Both the position numbers and the translations under genes were made by a program. From positions 1-17,013 of the forward strand of contig CAYRWY010000081.1 of NCBI GenBank assembly GCA_964427955.1: DNA of 17,013 nucleotides, in the 5' to 3' direction. Shown here piece by piece: positions 7,306-17,013 of this stretch. Source of the DNA: JACRBK01 sp964427955. GTDB taxonomy: Bacteria; Chloroflexota; Anaerolineae; Aggregatilineales; Aggregatilineaceae. The first letter of the stretch is position 1; the number at the start of each line of letters is the position of its first letter. The notes under the pieces were generated by a model. That model saw only the letters and a list, made by a program, of their open reading frames with translations, was not told the DNA's origin and did no database searches.

Positions 7306-8694
7306 TTACGGCAACCCGGCAAGCGGCGTGAGCTTGATTTCGCGCGCGCCCAGGCGGCTCTGCGAGGTCGGGATCTCGACTTCTTCGTGGATCAGCCCCG
7401 CCCAGCAGTACTGGGGGTTGCGCGCTTTGAAGATTTCGGTCATGCGCACCGCGCCCCAGACTTCGGCCTGCTGTCCGGGCAGCAGGTAGTAGTACGTTTC
7501 GCCGGTTTCTTCGTCCTGGACGGCGGTCAGTTCGTCCGGCGATCCCAGCGCCCACCGCCAGGGAAAGTCGCTGTAGGCGGTCTGGCAGTTGATGCCCACG
7601 CGCCAGGCCCCGGCCTGTTCATACGCGCCCAGGCTGGCCGCCGTCTGGTTGAACTGGTAGACCGTGCCGGGGAAGGGACCTGCCGTCCGCACCGGTGTCG
7701 AGCCGTAGTTGCTGACCGTCAGCTTGAACACCAGCAGGTCGCCCTGGTTCAGGGTCAGGGTGCTCAGGTCGGACATGACCCCGCCCGGATGATCGACCAT
7801 CTTGCCCAGGGCCTCCCGGTCGCTGTAGTACGCCTCGTCGTAGGTCTGATCGCCAAACCAGACCGTCGCGCCGGTGATCTGTGTTGCGATTTCCACCTGG
7901 GGCAGTCCGCCGTCCTGGATCGTCACCGCGCCGGTGCGGACGATGCGCTGACCTTCGGGGTCTTGCGCGACGGCATAGACGGTGTAATCGCCGTCCGCAG
8001 GCGGAATCATGCTCTGATCCACGCCCCCATCGTAGTCGAATTCGTGATTGCCTGCTTCGCCGGGTTGGCGGCCTTGTTGGCGCTCGGCCAGGTAGTAGGT
8101 CTGCCCGGCGGTGTCTTCCAGGTAGACGCTGAGATTGGCGGCTTTTTCCAGGTAGACGTTGATGTCCACCCGGTCGCGAATGCCATCCTGGTTCGGCGTA
8201 AAGACCTGGGGGCTGATCTCGAAGGAGGCGATGATCGGCAGGGCGATGTCGCCGTCGGCGATGTCCAGCGTGCCGGTGCGGCGCTTCGTCTCGTCGTTGC
8301 GGACCGCTTCAATCGTCCAGGTGTAGCGGTCGTTCGGGATCAGGCGGCGCTCGATGGTCCCGGCGATGCTTTCGCCCGGCAGGGTGTAGCCGTCCACGAT
8401 CCCGCTGAACTCCACGATGTAATCACCGGGCGTGCGAGTCTCATTCTGCCGGAAGTAGTACCGGGTGCCGGACGCCCCATCCAGGTAAATGCTCACGCTG
8501 GCGGAACGGGCCAGCGAATAGCGGATGGTGGTCACGTCGTCCACGCCATCGGCGTTGGGCGAGATCTGCGTCTTGTCGAACGACGCCTTTGAGAGCAGCG
8601 CCACTGGCGGGCGCAGCACCACCAGTCCGATCACGATCACCAGCACTGCCGCCGCCAGGGCGGCGATCACTGTCAGCGTTTTGGAGATACCCAT
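7306..8694 (-). CDS. Membrane-anchored surface protein with two Ig-like modules
   Basis: Hypothetical protein of 462 residues, probably displayed outside the membrane by an uncleaved N-terminal anchor (hydrophobic residues about 7-28, then RPP). It has two FlgD-Ig-like or gliding-type modules, at about 36-145 and 157-262. Each begins with an Asp-rich loop of the Ca-binding type, SPNADGVDD at 45-53 and TPNQDGIRD at 166-174. Each continues with strands reading VSIYLDGASGTRYYF or LSVYLEDTAGQTYYL, so the modules look like a duplication. Residues about 265-462 form a third region of unknown fold that is rich in aromatics. The ATG at 8694 has an excellent Shine-Dalgarno (GGAGGA seven bases upstream). 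It is the first gene of the minus-strand operon, and the PhnD-like gene follows at once. A structural, adhesive or envelope scaffold role is inferred. Confidence 0.82.
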   Translation of the reverse strand: MGISKTLTVIAALAAAVLVIVIGLVVLRPPVALLSKASFDKTQISPNADGVDDVTTIRYSLARSASVSIYLDGASGTRYYFRQNETRTPGDYIVEFSGIVDGYTLPGESIAGTIERRLIPNDRYTWTIEAVRNDETKRRTGTLDIADGDIALPIIASFEISPQVFTPNQDGIRDRVDINVYLEKAANLSVYLEDTAGQTYYLAERQQGRQPGEAGNHEFDYDGGVDQSMIPPADGDYTVYAVAQDPEGQRIVRTGAVTIQDGGLPQVEIATQITGATVWFGDQTYDEAYYSDREALGKMVDHPGGVMSDLSTLTLNQGDLLVFKLTVSNYGSTPVRTAGPFPGTVYQFNQTAASLGAYEQAGAWRVGINCQTAYSDFPWRWALGSPDELTAVQDEETGETYYYLLPGQQAEVWGAVRMTEIFKARNPQYCWAGLIHEEVEIPTSQSRLGAREIKLTPLAGLP

Positions 8695-8720
8695 GCTTTC
8701 CTCCGAGACAAAACGCGCCG

Positions 8721-8749
8721 ATTATGCCATGCGCCGTTGAATTGTACCA
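8721..8749 (-). promoter_or_regulatory. Two candidate extended -10 promoters for the minus-strand operon
   Basis: On the minus strand TGGTACAAT (8749-8741) and TGGCATAAT (8729-8721) both match the extended -10 form TGn-TAtAAT and sit exactly 20 bp apart. They lie within an imperfect tandem repeat, 8721-8740 and 8741-8760 (14 of 20 bases identical). The upstream one ends 46 bases before the ATG at 8694. No clear -35 is visible, which extended -10 promoters can tolerate. Which site is used, if either, is unknown. Confidence 0.45.
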
Positions 8750-8801
8750 TGCCCGGTTCGGAATGGATGCGGTTTGTCAGGTGAGCGCGGTCGAGTCGCC
8801 G

Positions 8802-8811
8802 GGGTTAACCC
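8802..8811. promoter_or_regulatory. Perfect palindrome in the divergent control region
   Basis: GGGTTAACCC is a perfect 10-bp palindrome located between the candidate minus-strand and plus-strand promoters. It is placed where a dimeric regulator could influence both transcription units. No regulator gene is adjacent, and the palindrome is short enough to arise by chance, so this is a weak candidate operator. Confidence 0.25.
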
Positions 8812-8840
8812 TTGTAAGCCATCCTGTTTAACGGTAGAGT

Positions 8841-8861
8841 TGTGGGATAATGTGGGATAAT
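8841..8861 (+). promoter_or_regulatory. Tandem decamer repeat and candidate extended -10 promoters upstream of folC
   Basis: TGTGGGATAA occurs twice head to tail at 8841-8850 and 8851-8860, followed by T. Each copy contains TGG-GATAAT, an extended -10 match (hexamers 8846-8851 and 8856-8861). The second ends 46 bases before the folC ATG, a plausible leader length. No good -35 is visible. The same decamer recurs in reverse at 16649-16658, so the repeat may instead be, or also be, a protein-binding site. Confidence 0.45.
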
Positions 8862-8907
8862 TTGGCCCTGGTGAGGAAGTCATCGCAGCAGTCCTACGGA
8901 GAAACTC

Positions 8908-10278
8908 ATGGTAGATGCACCTCTCGGTTCCTACTCTGAAGCTGTGGATTATCTGTACAGTTTCGTCAACTGGGAAGTCGAGCGCCATGTCCGGTACATC
9001 CCGGAGGCCATGACCCTGGCCCGCCCGCGGACGGTACTGGCGGCTTTTGATAATCCACATACCCGCTATCCGATCGTGCATATCACCGGCACCAAGGGCA
9101 AGGGATCGGTCGGGGCCATGTGCGCGGCGGCGTTCCGGGCCTCCGGGCTGCGGGCGGGGCTGTATTCTTCCCCGCACCTGCAAGATTTCCGCGAGCGTTT
9201 CCGCATCAATAACCAGTTCATCAGCGAGGACGAATTCACCGCGCTGGTCAACCAACTGCGCCCGGTGATCGAACGCGTGCCGGACATCACCTGGTTTGAG
9301 GTGACGACCGCCCTGGCTTTTTTGTATTTCGCCCAGCAGCAGGTCGATGTGGCGGTGATCGAAGTCGGGTTAGGGGGACGGCTGGACGCGACCAACGTCG
9401 TGACCCCGGTCGTGTCGGTCGTCACCAGCTTGAGCTACGACCACATGCACCTGCTGGGCGATACCCTGGACCTGATCGCCAGAGAGAAGGGCGGGATCAT
9501 CAAGCCCGGCGTGCCGGTCGTCAGCGCGCCCCAGCCGCCCGAAGCGCTGGCGGTGTTGGAAGAAATCGCCGCCGAGCGACAATCGCCCTTTACCCTGATC
9601 GGGCGTGACTGGCTCTATACACCCGAACCTGGGGCCTGGACCGGCCAGGAGTTCACGGCTGGCCCTGCCGGAGAAGCTCCGCAAGGCTATTGCACGGCGC
9701 TGTCGGGCGAGCACCAGGCCCTCAATGCCACCGTCGCCCTGGCGGCGCTCGATCATGCCCGCTGGGCCGGAGTCGCCGTCACGCCGGAGGGGATTCGCGA
9801 CGGGTTCGAGCACGTCGATTGGCCGGGACGCCTCGAAATCGTGCAGCGTTCCCCGCTGCTGGTCCTGGATGCCGCGCACAATGCGGCCTCGGCCCGCCGT
9901 CTGCGCGAAGCCCTGGACGAGATGTTCCGCCAGCGCCCGCTGGCGTTGATCTTCGGCGCGTCGGCGGACAAGGACGTGGCGGGCATGTTCGATGCGCTGC
10001 TGCCCGCGTTGGATTATCTGATCGCGGCCCAGGCCGTGCATCCCCGCGCGTTCACGGTCGAGATGATCGAGTCGCTGGCGCGCGAGCAGGGCTACCAGGG
10101 ACCCATCTACAAAATCCCCGATACCCGTGCTGCCCTGGAGCAGGCCGAAGCGTTGGTCGGACCGTCGGGGATGGTCTGCGCCACCGGATCGCTGTTTTTG
10201 GTTGGAGAACTTCGCACCGTGTGCGGTCTGCCGGTGGGGCACGTCCTGCCCTGGCCTGTCGCGCCGGGAGATCGATGA
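8908..10278 (+). CDS. folC: Bifunctional folylpolyglutamate synthase/dihydrofolate synthase
   Basis: Cytosolic Mur-ligase-family enzyme that joins dihydropteroate and L-glutamate to make dihydrofolate and then adds further glutamates to folates, using ATP. It has 456 residues, normal length. The N-terminal part shows FVNWEVERHVRYIPEAMTLA and the P-loop GTKGKGS at 61-67. The group signature GLGGRLDATN lies at 154-163, and LSYDHMHLLGDTLDLIAREK gives the metal and ligand region. The C-terminal Mur-ligase domain includes VLDAAHNAAS and LIFGASADKDVAGM. The ATG at 8908 has GGAG at 8898-8901. It is the first gene of the plus-strand block; lon begins seven bases after the TGA. Whether it has dihydrofolate synthase activity as well as folylpolyglutamate synthase cannot be told from the sequence. 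Confidence 0.95.
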   Translation: MVDAPLGSYSEAVDYLYSFVNWEVERHVRYIPEAMTLARPRTVLAAFDNPHTRYPIVHITGTKGKGSVGAMCAAAFRASGLRAGLYSSPHLQDFRERFRINNQFISEDEFTALVNQLRPVIERVPDITWFEVTTALAFLYFAQQQVDVAVIEVGLGGRLDATNVVTPVVSVVTSLSYDHMHLLGDTLDLIAREKGGIIKPGVPVVSAPQPPEALAVLEEIAAERQSPFTLIGRDWLYTPEPGAWTGQEFTAGPAGEAPQGYCTALSGEHQALNATVALAALDHARWAGVAVTPEGIRDGFEHVDWPGRLEIVQRSPLLVLDAAHNAASARRLREALDEMFRQRPLALIFGASADKDVAGMFDALLPALDYLIAAQAVHPRAFTVEMIESLAREQGYQGPIYKIPDTRAALEQAEALVGPSGMVCATGSLFLVGELRTVCGLPVGHVLPWPVAPGDR

Positions 10279-10285
10279 GGACGGG

Positions 10286-12678
<2,393 letters not shown>

Positions 12679-12679
<1 letters not shown>

Positions 12680-14127
12680 TGGACGCGACCCAGGCACAGG
12701 TAGTATCCAGAGAGCAGGCGGTGGATGAGACGCTCGTGCTGGGCTGGTTGGAAGCCGGGCGGAGTGATACGGTGGACTGGCTGCCGGGGCGCGCTCCCGT
12801 CGGCGACATCGCGATGGCTCTCGCCGCGATGGCGAATGCTCACGGCGGGAACCTGCTGTTAGGGGTCGCCCCGCGCGGCGACAAGCCCGCCGGGGTGGAC
12901 GACGTCGAAAACGCGGTGAATCGGGTGCTGGAAGCGGCCTTAGCCATCCAGCCGCCGCTCATCATCCCGCTGCCCCAGCCGGTGCAGGTCAAGGGATCGC
13001 CGATGGTGGTCGTTCAGGTGCCGCGCGGGATGCCCTACGTCTACGCGCTGGACGGGCGCTACCTGACCCGCGAGGGGGCGCTGAATATCCCGCTGGCTCC
13101 CTACGCGCTGCGGCGGCTGATGTTGGAGCGCGGCGACGTCACCTTCGAGGCGGAACCGGCGCGCGGTGCCACCCGCGACGATCTCGACTGGACGCAGGTC
13201 GAAGCCTACGCTAACAGCCTGAGCGGGATGGGCGGTATCTCTCCGGAGCAGATATTGATCAAGCGCGGCTGTCTGGTGCAGCGCGATCAGACCGCGATCC
13301 CAACCCACGCGGGGATTCTGTTGTTCGGCAGGGACCCGCAGCAGTTCTTGCGCAGCGCCGACATCACCGCCGCCCGTTTCGCCGGCAAAGAGATGGGCGA
13401 CGTGTTCACCCGCCAGGACATCACCGGCACGCTGCCGCAGCAAATTCGCCGCGCCGAGCTGTTCCTGGCCGACAACTTGCGCAAGGGCGTCCAGTTGGGG
13501 GATCGTATGGCGCGCACCGAGCAGTACGAATATCCGCTGAAAGCGGTGCGCGAGCTGGTGGTCAATGCCGTGGCCCATCGTGATTACAGCATCCAGGGAG
13601 ACGGCATCCGGCTGTATCTTTTCAGCGACCGGCTGGAGATCACCAGTCCCGGCGGTCTGCCCGGCCCGGTGACGGTTCATAACATCGTCGATGAGCGTTT
13701 TTCGCGCAATTCGGCCATCGTCCAGGTGCTCTCCGACCTGGGCTTCATCGAACGTCTCGGCTACGGGGTGGATCGCGTCCTGGCGTTGATGCGCGAAGAC
13801 AGCCTGCCTGAACCGTCTTTTGCCGAGACTTCCGGCGGCTTCTGCGTGAAGCTCTACAACAAGCCCGCCGTCGCCGAAGAAGTCGATGGTCCGGGCATGT
13901 TTGGCGGCGTGTTCCGCGGCCAGATGGTCAACCGCCGCCAGGAATATGCCCTGGATTTCTTGATCAACCGCCACAATGCCCGCATTACGAACAAGGACTT
14001 GCAGGAATTGTGCCCGGACGTGCATCCCGAAACGATCCGCCGGGACCTGTCCGACCTGGTCAGCCGGGGACTGCTGATCAAGATGGGCGAGAAGCGCGGC
14101 TCGTACTACGTGTTGAAGAAGCAGTAA
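12679..14127 (+). CDS. AlbA_2/Schlafen-type DNA-binding protein with RecG_C-like ATPase domain
   Basis: Putative transcriptional regulator of the family often mislabelled as RecG-like helicase. It has 482 residues. The N-terminal AlbA_2 (Schlafen AAA_4) domain spans about 20-140 and contains IAMALAAMANAHGGNLLLGV. The usual ExxxxEFK motif is altered to SDTVDWLP. A HATPase_c_4/RecG_C-like domain follows, with RELVVNAVAHRDYS (E292, N296, HRDY 300-303), ITSPGGLPGPV and a RNSAIVQVLSDLGFIERLGYG segment. A winged-helix domain at about 425-482 ends in TIRRDLSDLVSRGLLIKMGE, a DeoR-like recognition helix and wing. There are no helicase motifs. The ATG at 12679 overlaps the lon stop and has GGAGGG at 12670-12675, so it is translationally coupled to lon. 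It might regulate the cluster, but no target is shown. Confidence 0.87.
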
Positions 14128-14178
14128 GCGGTGTGGTATGCTTCCGTGTTGTGTGGTTAGCCTAGCTGAACGAGTATT

Positions 14179-15765
14179 ATGCTGAAACGATCCCAACTGA
14201 AACTACTGCTGTGGGGGAGTGGCCTGGCGCTGGCGCTGACGGCGTGCAACTTCGCGGTGGGCGAAAAGACGCCCACGCCGGAGCCAACGGCCACGTTGCT
14301 TCCCACCCTGACACCGACCTCGACGGCGACTGCGTCGCCTACGCCGGAGCCGACCGCGACTCCGACGATCACGTTTACGCCGACCATTTCCCCGACTCCG
14401 ACGAATACGGCAGTGCCCACGGCCACCTTCACGCCGTCGGCGACGCCCGGCCCGGTGACTGCCCTGGCCAGCGACCAGTGGACGGCGGTCACCATCCCCG
14501 ACGCCGTGCGCGCCGGGTTGGATCACTCCTACTTCGCTTTTGTCAGTGCCAACGAGCGCACCGGCGGTATCTCGAACCCGGAAACGCCCATGCCCTCGAG
14601 CGAGAGCGAGACGGTCTATCTGGTCGATCCCGCCAGCGGCGAGCGCATCGAGTTGTTCGACCTGCCGGTGAGTACCCAGGATCGCATCTACTGGTCACCC
14701 GACGGCAAGAAGCTGGTCTACTTCATGGACCCCATGCTCATGCCGGATAGCACGCGCGGCGGCGGGCTGTATCTGATCGATCTCAGCCTGGGCTACAGCC
14801 TGCGCCTGTTCAACATCTCCGCCCTGTTCCCACAGGGGATTCCCAATCACCGCCCGGTCTGGTCGCCCGACAGCACCCAGTTTGCGCTCGCGCTGCCGAC
14901 GGCCTACGACGTGGACATCTTCACGATAGCGGCGGATGGATCGTCGTTCAAGAACGTGACTCAGAGTGGGTCGTACGATCTCTGGCCGACGTGGTCGCCC
15001 GATGGGCGGCGGCTGGCGTTCGTCTCGGATCGCGAGCAGTGCCCGTCGTGGATACCCGGCGATCCCGGCTCGTGCTCGTCGCTGGACGTCGAGCCGCCTA
15101 AGGGCGGGCAGGTGTACGTTCTCGACATCACAACGGGCCGCGTGCAGCGCGCCTCTGAAATCTTCGTGGACAGCCCGCCGGTATGGGTGAGCAATCTCCA
15201 GTTGGCGTTTACGACCGGCCTCTCCGACCCGATGGCCGGGGCATCCGATCTCTGGCTGGTCAACGTTCAGGCCGGGACCGCCCGCCAGATTTCCGACGCC
15301 GATGGCTCGCTCAACCTGGGGCCGTCGTGGGCGCCGGGCGGCACGGCAGTGATCTACCAGCACGCCTCCGAGCCGTCCAGCGTGATCCTGAAGGATGCTT
15401 CCGGCGGTCTGATCGGCTCCACCGATCAATACCTGTTCTCGCGCTACGGTTTCGCCGCGGCCTGGGCGCCGGGCGGGGATCGTGTGGCGTTCGGCGGTCG
15501 TAATGGGCGGTGTCCTTACGGCCTGGTGGTCGCCCGAAACACGTTGGAAATCGTCTTCACGGCCAGCGCGCCGCGGGCCTGCGATCCCAGCTACTCTCCC
15601 GACGATCAGTGGCTGGCGTTTGCGGGCATTCAAACCCTGAGCGGGGCAGCGGATGGCCGTCTGGACCTGTACATTGCCGACCGGAACGGCTACAGCGCGC
15701 GCAACATGACCAGTTCGTTGAAAGGCGATATCCAGCTTTTGGGCTGGGTGGGTCCTTCGGAATAG
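14179..15765 (+). CDS. TolB-like beta-propeller lipoprotein
   Basis: Surface or periplasm-facing lipoprotein of unknown substrate, 528 residues. The signal peptide ends in lipobox LTAC with the lipidated Cys at 23. Residues about 31-92 are a low-complexity Pro/Thr/Ala stalk, probably spacing the domain from the membrane. The rest is a six- or seven-bladed propeller of WD40-like/TolB (PD40) repeats, recognised by recurring YWSPDGKKLVY, VWSPDSTQFAL, TWSPDGRRLAF, SWAPGGTAVIY, AWAPGGDRVAF and SYSPDDQWLAF motifs. Two cysteines, in EQCPSW and SCSSL, could form a loop disulfide. Proteins like this often bind partners rather than act as enzymes. The ATG at 14179 lacks a strong Shine-Dalgarno. It lies 51 bases after the AlbA_2 gene and 21 bases ahead of degV, in the same direction, so it is likely cotranscribed at least in part. 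Confidence 0.9.
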   Translation: MLKRSQLKLLLWGSGLALALTACNFAVGEKTPTPEPTATLLPTLTPTSTATASPTPEPTATPTITFTPTISPTPTNTAVPTATFTPSATPGPVTALASDQWTAVTIPDAVRAGLDHSYFAFVSANERTGGISNPETPMPSSESETVYLVDPASGERIELFDLPVSTQDRIYWSPDGKKLVYFMDPMLMPDSTRGGGLYLIDLSLGYSLRLFNISALFPQGIPNHRPVWSPDSTQFALALPTAYDVDIFTIAADGSSFKNVTQSGSYDLWPTWSPDGRRLAFVSDREQCPSWIPGDPGSCSSLDVEPPKGGQVYVLDITTGRVQRASEIFVDSPPVWVSNLQLAFTTGLSDPMAGASDLWLVNVQAGTARQISDADGSLNLGPSWAPGGTAVIYQHASEPSSVILKDASGGLIGSTDQYLFSRYGFAAAWAPGGDRVAFGGRNGRCPYGLVVARNTLEIVFTASAPRACDPSYSPDDQWLAFAGIQTLSGAADGRLDLYIADRNGYSARNMTSSLKGDIQLLGWVGPSE

Positions 15766-15786
15766 ACCCAGGGGGTTATTTCACAC

Positions 15787-16641
15787 ATGGCACCAAAAGT
15801 TGCAGTAGTTACCGACAGTACCAGCAATCTACCCCTTGACCTGGCCGCCAGCCGGCATATTCACATCGTCCCCCTGTATGTGATCTGGGATGCGGTGTCG
15901 CTGCGCGAAGGGGTCGAGATCCAGGCGGCGGATCTGTTCCAGCGCTTGGTCAGCTCGCCCGAGATTCCCAAGACCTCACAGGCGTCGCCGCAGGATTTCG
16001 TCGAGGCGCTCCGCCGCGCGCGCGAGATCGAGGGCGCGGACGAGGTCGTCTGCCCGGTCATTTCGCGTGAACTGAGTGGAACCTATGCCTCGGCCATGCA
16101 GGCCAAAGAACTGGTCGATTTCCCGGTGCATGTGGTCGATACGCGCCTGACGACCTGGGGGCTGGGATTCGTGGCCCTTGCGGGAGCCGACGCGCGTGAC
16201 GCCGGGGCCAGCGCCAAAGAGATTGTCGAGGCGATGAAGGAGACGGCGTCCCGCAGCCACGTCTATTTCACCATCGAGAGCCTGGAATATCTCCACCGCG
16301 GCGGGCGGATCGGGAACGCCTCGCGCCTGTTGGGCACGGCACTCAGTATCAAGCCGGTGCTGGAACTGCGTGATGGCGTCGTCCACCCGGTGGACAAGGT
16401 GCGCACCCGCAAACGCATGGCCGATCATCTGCTGAAAGTGGCCGAAGCTTTCACCGGGGACAAGTCGGTGGTGCGCGTGGCGACCATTCACGGCAACGCG
16501 GAGTCCGAAGCATCAGACCTGCTGGCCCGCGCCGTGGACCGGTTCAGTCCTCGCGAGAGTTACGTGTCCTATGCGACGGCGGCGCTCGGCGTGCACATCG
16601 GTCCCGGCGCGCTGGGCATCGTGATCGAGCGATCCGCCTAA
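15787..16641 (+). CDS. degV: DegV family fatty-acid-binding protein
   Basis: DegV/FakB-type protein that binds a long-chain fatty acid. In bacteria with FakA it presents the fatty acid for phosphorylation to acyl-phosphate used in phospholipid synthesis. It has 284 residues, normal length. Visible are the N-terminal VAVVTDSTSNLP, the conserved IPKTSQASPQDF, the ligand-loop SRELSGTYASA, IESLEYLHRGGRIG, a LSIKPVLELRDGVV segment and the terminal HIGPGALGIVIE. No fakA-like kinase gene lies in this window, so the pathway role is inferred. The ATG at 15787 has a G-rich Shine-Dalgarno (AGGGGG at 15770-15775) with a somewhat long spacer. It is the last gene of the plus-strand block; a repeat-rich hairpin follows the stop. 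Confidence 0.95.
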   Translation: MAPKVAVVTDSTSNLPLDLAASRHIHIVPLYVIWDAVSLREGVEIQAADLFQRLVSSPEIPKTSQASPQDFVEALRRAREIEGADEVVCPVISRELSGTYASAMQAKELVDFPVHVVDTRLTTWGLGFVALAGADARDAGASAKEIVEAMKETASRSHVYFTIESLEYLHRGGRIGNASRLLGTALSIKPVLELRDGVVHPVDKVRTRKRMADHLLKVAEAFTGDKSVVRVATIHGNAESEASDLLARAVDRFSPRESYVSYATAALGVHIGPGALGIVIERSA

Positions 16642-16699
16642 TCCCACGTTATCCCACACATATCCCACATATCCCACGCCCATGCGGGATATGTGGGAT
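16641..16699. repeat. Helically spaced ATCCCAC repeat cluster between degV and mfd
   Basis: ATCCCAC begins at 16641, 16651, 16662 and 16671, so copies are 9-11 bp apart, about one DNA turn. The reverse complement GTGGGAT lies at 16693-16699, and a one-mismatch copy GCGGGAT at 16684-16690. TTATCCCACA at 16649-16658 is the exact reverse complement of the decamer upstream of folC. The cluster fills the whole convergent gap and touches both stop codons. Confidence 0.8.
16662..16699. terminator. Long hairpin, candidate two-way terminator for degV and mfd
   Basis: ATCCCACATATCCC (16662-16675) and GGGATATGTGGGAT (16686-16699) are perfect 14-bp inverted repeats around a ten-base loop. It sits between converging genes, where a bidirectional terminator is expected. 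No real T-run follows on either side, so it is not a textbook intrinsic terminator. It could work with Rho, stabilise mRNA ends, or serve as a binding site. Confidence 0.55.
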
Positions 16700-17013
16700 T
16701 ACACTGCCTGAACCTGGGTTAATTGCAGTTTTTCCAACACGTCCAACAAATTAGCCTGCCAGACCGGTTCTTCGAGCGATTCGTAGGGCATCCAGACGGC
16801 TGTCCGGCTGACGCGCACCTCGTGCCCCAGCGTATGCTGTAAGGCCGTCCGGTCGGTGCTGGCCAGGTAGGGCAGGCGGATGCTGATCTGCCCATTCTCC
16901 GGGCCGATGGCGGTCGCGTTGGCGGCCTGCGCCAGCAGCTTGACCCGCAGTTGGAACAGCAGTCCTACCACGGCGCGCGGCAGCGTCCCGAAGCGATCCG
17001 TCAGTTCGGCTTG
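16699..17013 (-). CDS. mfd: Transcription-repair coupling factor, C-terminal end (partial)
   Basis: Only the last 104 residues are visible; the gene enters from the right edge on the minus strand. Mfd removes RNA polymerase stalled at DNA damage and recruits UvrA for nucleotide excision repair. The visible part is the C-terminal TRCF domain (D7). It starts AELTDRFGTLPRAVVGLLFQ and continues with LRVKLLAQAANATAIGPENG and QISIRLPYL, matching the family's typical ELxDRFGxLP...LRxxA pattern and following beta strand. It then runs out through a less conserved tail to TAA at 16701-16699. In Mfd this domain helps keep the UvrA-binding surface masked. The conserved helicase motifs lie outside the window, so integrity of the whole gene cannot be judged. 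Confidence 0.9.
   Translation of the reverse strand, partial: QAELTDRFGTLPRAVVGLLFQLRVKLLAQAANATAIGPENGQISIRLPYLASTDRTALQHTLGHEVRVSRTAVWMPYESLEEPVWQANLLDVLEKLQLTQVQAV

Noticed and set aside
10127..10285. Longer Lon reading frame beginning inside folC
   Set aside because: The extra 53 residues are an off-frame copy of folC with no Lon similarity; the ATG at 10286 has a ribosome site and gives the conserved N-terminus.
14269..14457. Repetitive stretch encoding Pro/Thr residues, considered as a DNA repeat or microsatellite
   Set aside because: The periodicity follows from codons of a Pro/Thr-rich lipoprotein stalk and the frame is intact, so it is a protein linker rather than an independent element.

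Overview
The window is about 17 kb of GC-rich, densely packed bacterial chromosome. I see no transposases, integrases, phage genes, CRISPR arrays, rRNA or tRNA. Gene content suggests a Chloroflexota bacterium, perhaps Anaerolineae-like: tadB/tadC-type Flp pilus platform genes, a comF-hpf pair, stand-alone Lon, DegV, and two lipoproteins with Pro/Thr-rich stalks behind the lipobox. This placement is inferred from gene content and style; no marker gene here settles it.

Layout. (1) Bases 1-3287, plus strand: the end of a tadB-like gene, a tadC-like gene, comF and the long form of hpf, closed by a clear intrinsic terminator. (2) Bases 3300-4445, plus strand: an uncharacterised two-part protein whose N-terminal half resembles a nucleotidyltransferase fold. 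Its stop codon overlaps the stop of the convergent gene. (3) Bases 4442-8694, minus strand: a tight four-gene operon. Read from its promoter, it holds a membrane-anchored protein with two Ig-like modules, a PhnD-like lipoprotein without transporter partners, and two family 2 glycosyltransferases. (4) Bases 8695-8907: a divergent control region with paired extended -10-like motifs on both strands and a palindrome. (5) Bases 8908-16641, plus strand: folC, lon, an AlbA_2/Schlafen-type regulator coupled to lon, a TolB-like beta-propeller lipoprotein and degV. (6) Bases 16642-16698: a repeat-rich convergent spacer with a 14-bp hairpin. The last codons of mfd enter from the right on the minus strand.

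How the genes fit together. Region 1 combines pilus assembly, a competence-type phosphoribosyltransferase and ribosome hibernation. Region 3 looks like surface-glycan or cell-envelope work. Region 5 joins folate metabolism, protein quality control and envelope or lipid-binding functions in one co-directional block.

Most of the window is ordinary core chromosome, and I found no convincing new system. The better leads are: helically phased GTGGGAT repeats at both ends of the folC-degV block; a probable ATT start codon in the PhnD-like lipoprotein gene; the orphan PhnD-like/Ig-like/glycosyltransferase operon; the uncharacterised 381-residue protein; and the lon-AlbA_2 coupling.
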